Positions 14,886 to 14,996 of a stretch of DNA of 14,996 bases are shown here, piece by piece. Made by a program: the position numbers and the translations under genes. Origin of the DNA: Comamonadaceae bacterium (lineage in GTDB: Bacteria > Pseudomonadota > Gammaproteobacteria > Burkholderiales > Burkholderiaceae_C). The stretch covers positions 1 through 14,996 of the forward strand of contig JAIXXW010000268.1 of assembly GCA_027490555.1 (NCBI GenBank), given 5' to 3'. Position 1 is the stretch's first letter; each line of letters starts with the position of its first letter. The notes under the pieces are model-generated. The model made no database searches, was not told the origin of the DNA, and saw nothing but the letters and a program-made list of their open reading frames with translations.

Positions 14886-14996
14886 TCAGTGGCCGATGGC
14901 CGACACCGCTGCCCGCAGGCCCAGCAGGTAGCTGTCGACACCGAAACCGGCGATCTGGCCCTTGGCGATCCCGGCGATCACCGACTGGTGGCGAAA
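14886..14996 (-). CDS. aroQ: 3-dehydroquinate dehydratase type II, C-terminal part
   Basis: Only the last 36 residues are inside the window; the gene continues beyond the right edge. The translated minus strand begins FRHQSVIAGIAKGQIAGFG and ends in LRAAVSAIGH with a TGA stop at 14886-14888. This matches the conserved end of type II dehydroquinases (FRHxSxxxxxAxGxIxGxGxxxY), where the FRH-S segment contributes to the active-site region. The enzyme dehydrates 3-dehydroquinate in the shikimate pathway as a dodecamer. It converges on the aroC unit; the two aro genes are close neighbours but not co-transcribed. Confidence 0.85.
   Translation of the reverse strand, partial: FRHQSVIAGIAKGQIAGFGVDSYLLGLRAAVSAIGH

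Noticed and set aside
1..14996. CRISPR array, tRNA, rRNA, insertion sequence or riboswitch
   Set aside because: No spaced direct repeats, no cloverleaf or rRNA-like segments and no transposase or terminal inverted repeats were seen on reading. Gaps outside 940-1189 are too short to hold a riboswitch.

Overview
The window comes from a high-GC betaproteobacterium, most likely Burkholderiales/Comamonadaceae. This is inferred from codon and base composition, the aroC - MFS transporter - alpha/beta hydrolase neighbourhood, and protein character; no rRNA or other marker gene is present. Almost everything is on the + strand and tightly packed. The single exception is the 3' end of a minus-strand aroQ at the right edge.

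Region 1 (1-1189): a Pro/Ala-rich lipoprotein gene of unknown function. It is followed by two tandem hairpins (the second a good intrinsic-terminator shape) and a very AT-rich promoter island (about 19% GC over 1081-1180).

Region 2 (1190-11665): a complete-looking type IVb pilus assembly operon of the R64 'thin pilus'/TCP kind. In order it encodes a class-IVb-like major prepilin, a TcpQ/PilL-domain periplasmic protein, PilN lipoprotein secretin, PilO (bitopic inner membrane), PilP (periplasmic), PilQ assembly ATPase, PilR (GspF-like platform), a very long prepilin-like protein that is a probable pilus-tip adhesin, PilT (lytic transglycosylase), and a full-length prepilin peptidase. The genes overlap or are separated by a few bases, apart from a 56-bp gap before pilN. 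The prepilin peptidase would process both prepilins. PilQ and PilR drive pilin polymerisation from the inner membrane, PilO and PilP link to the PilN channel, the TcpQ-like protein probably assists the secretin, and PilT opens the peptidoglycan. No retraction ATPase and no shufflon recombinase are encoded here.

The locus looks like a mosaic. The head (pilin, TcpQ-like, secretin) follows the TCP/CFA-III layout. The body (N-O-P-Q-R-x-T-U) follows R64, with the 514-residue prepilin in the place R64 uses for pilS. That large protein has a pilin-like N-terminus, about 45 residues of heptad coiled coil, and a C-terminal globular module encoded by DNA of clearly lower GC. It is the most interesting object in the window.

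Region 3 (11674-14996): housekeeping genes. These are aroC (chorismate synthase, possibly transcribed as a leaderless mRNA from an extended -10 box inside the end of the peptidase gene), an MFS transporter of the LacY/HcaT-like type, an alpha/beta hydrolase, a terminator, and the converging 3' end of aroQ (type II 3-dehydroquinate dehydratase).
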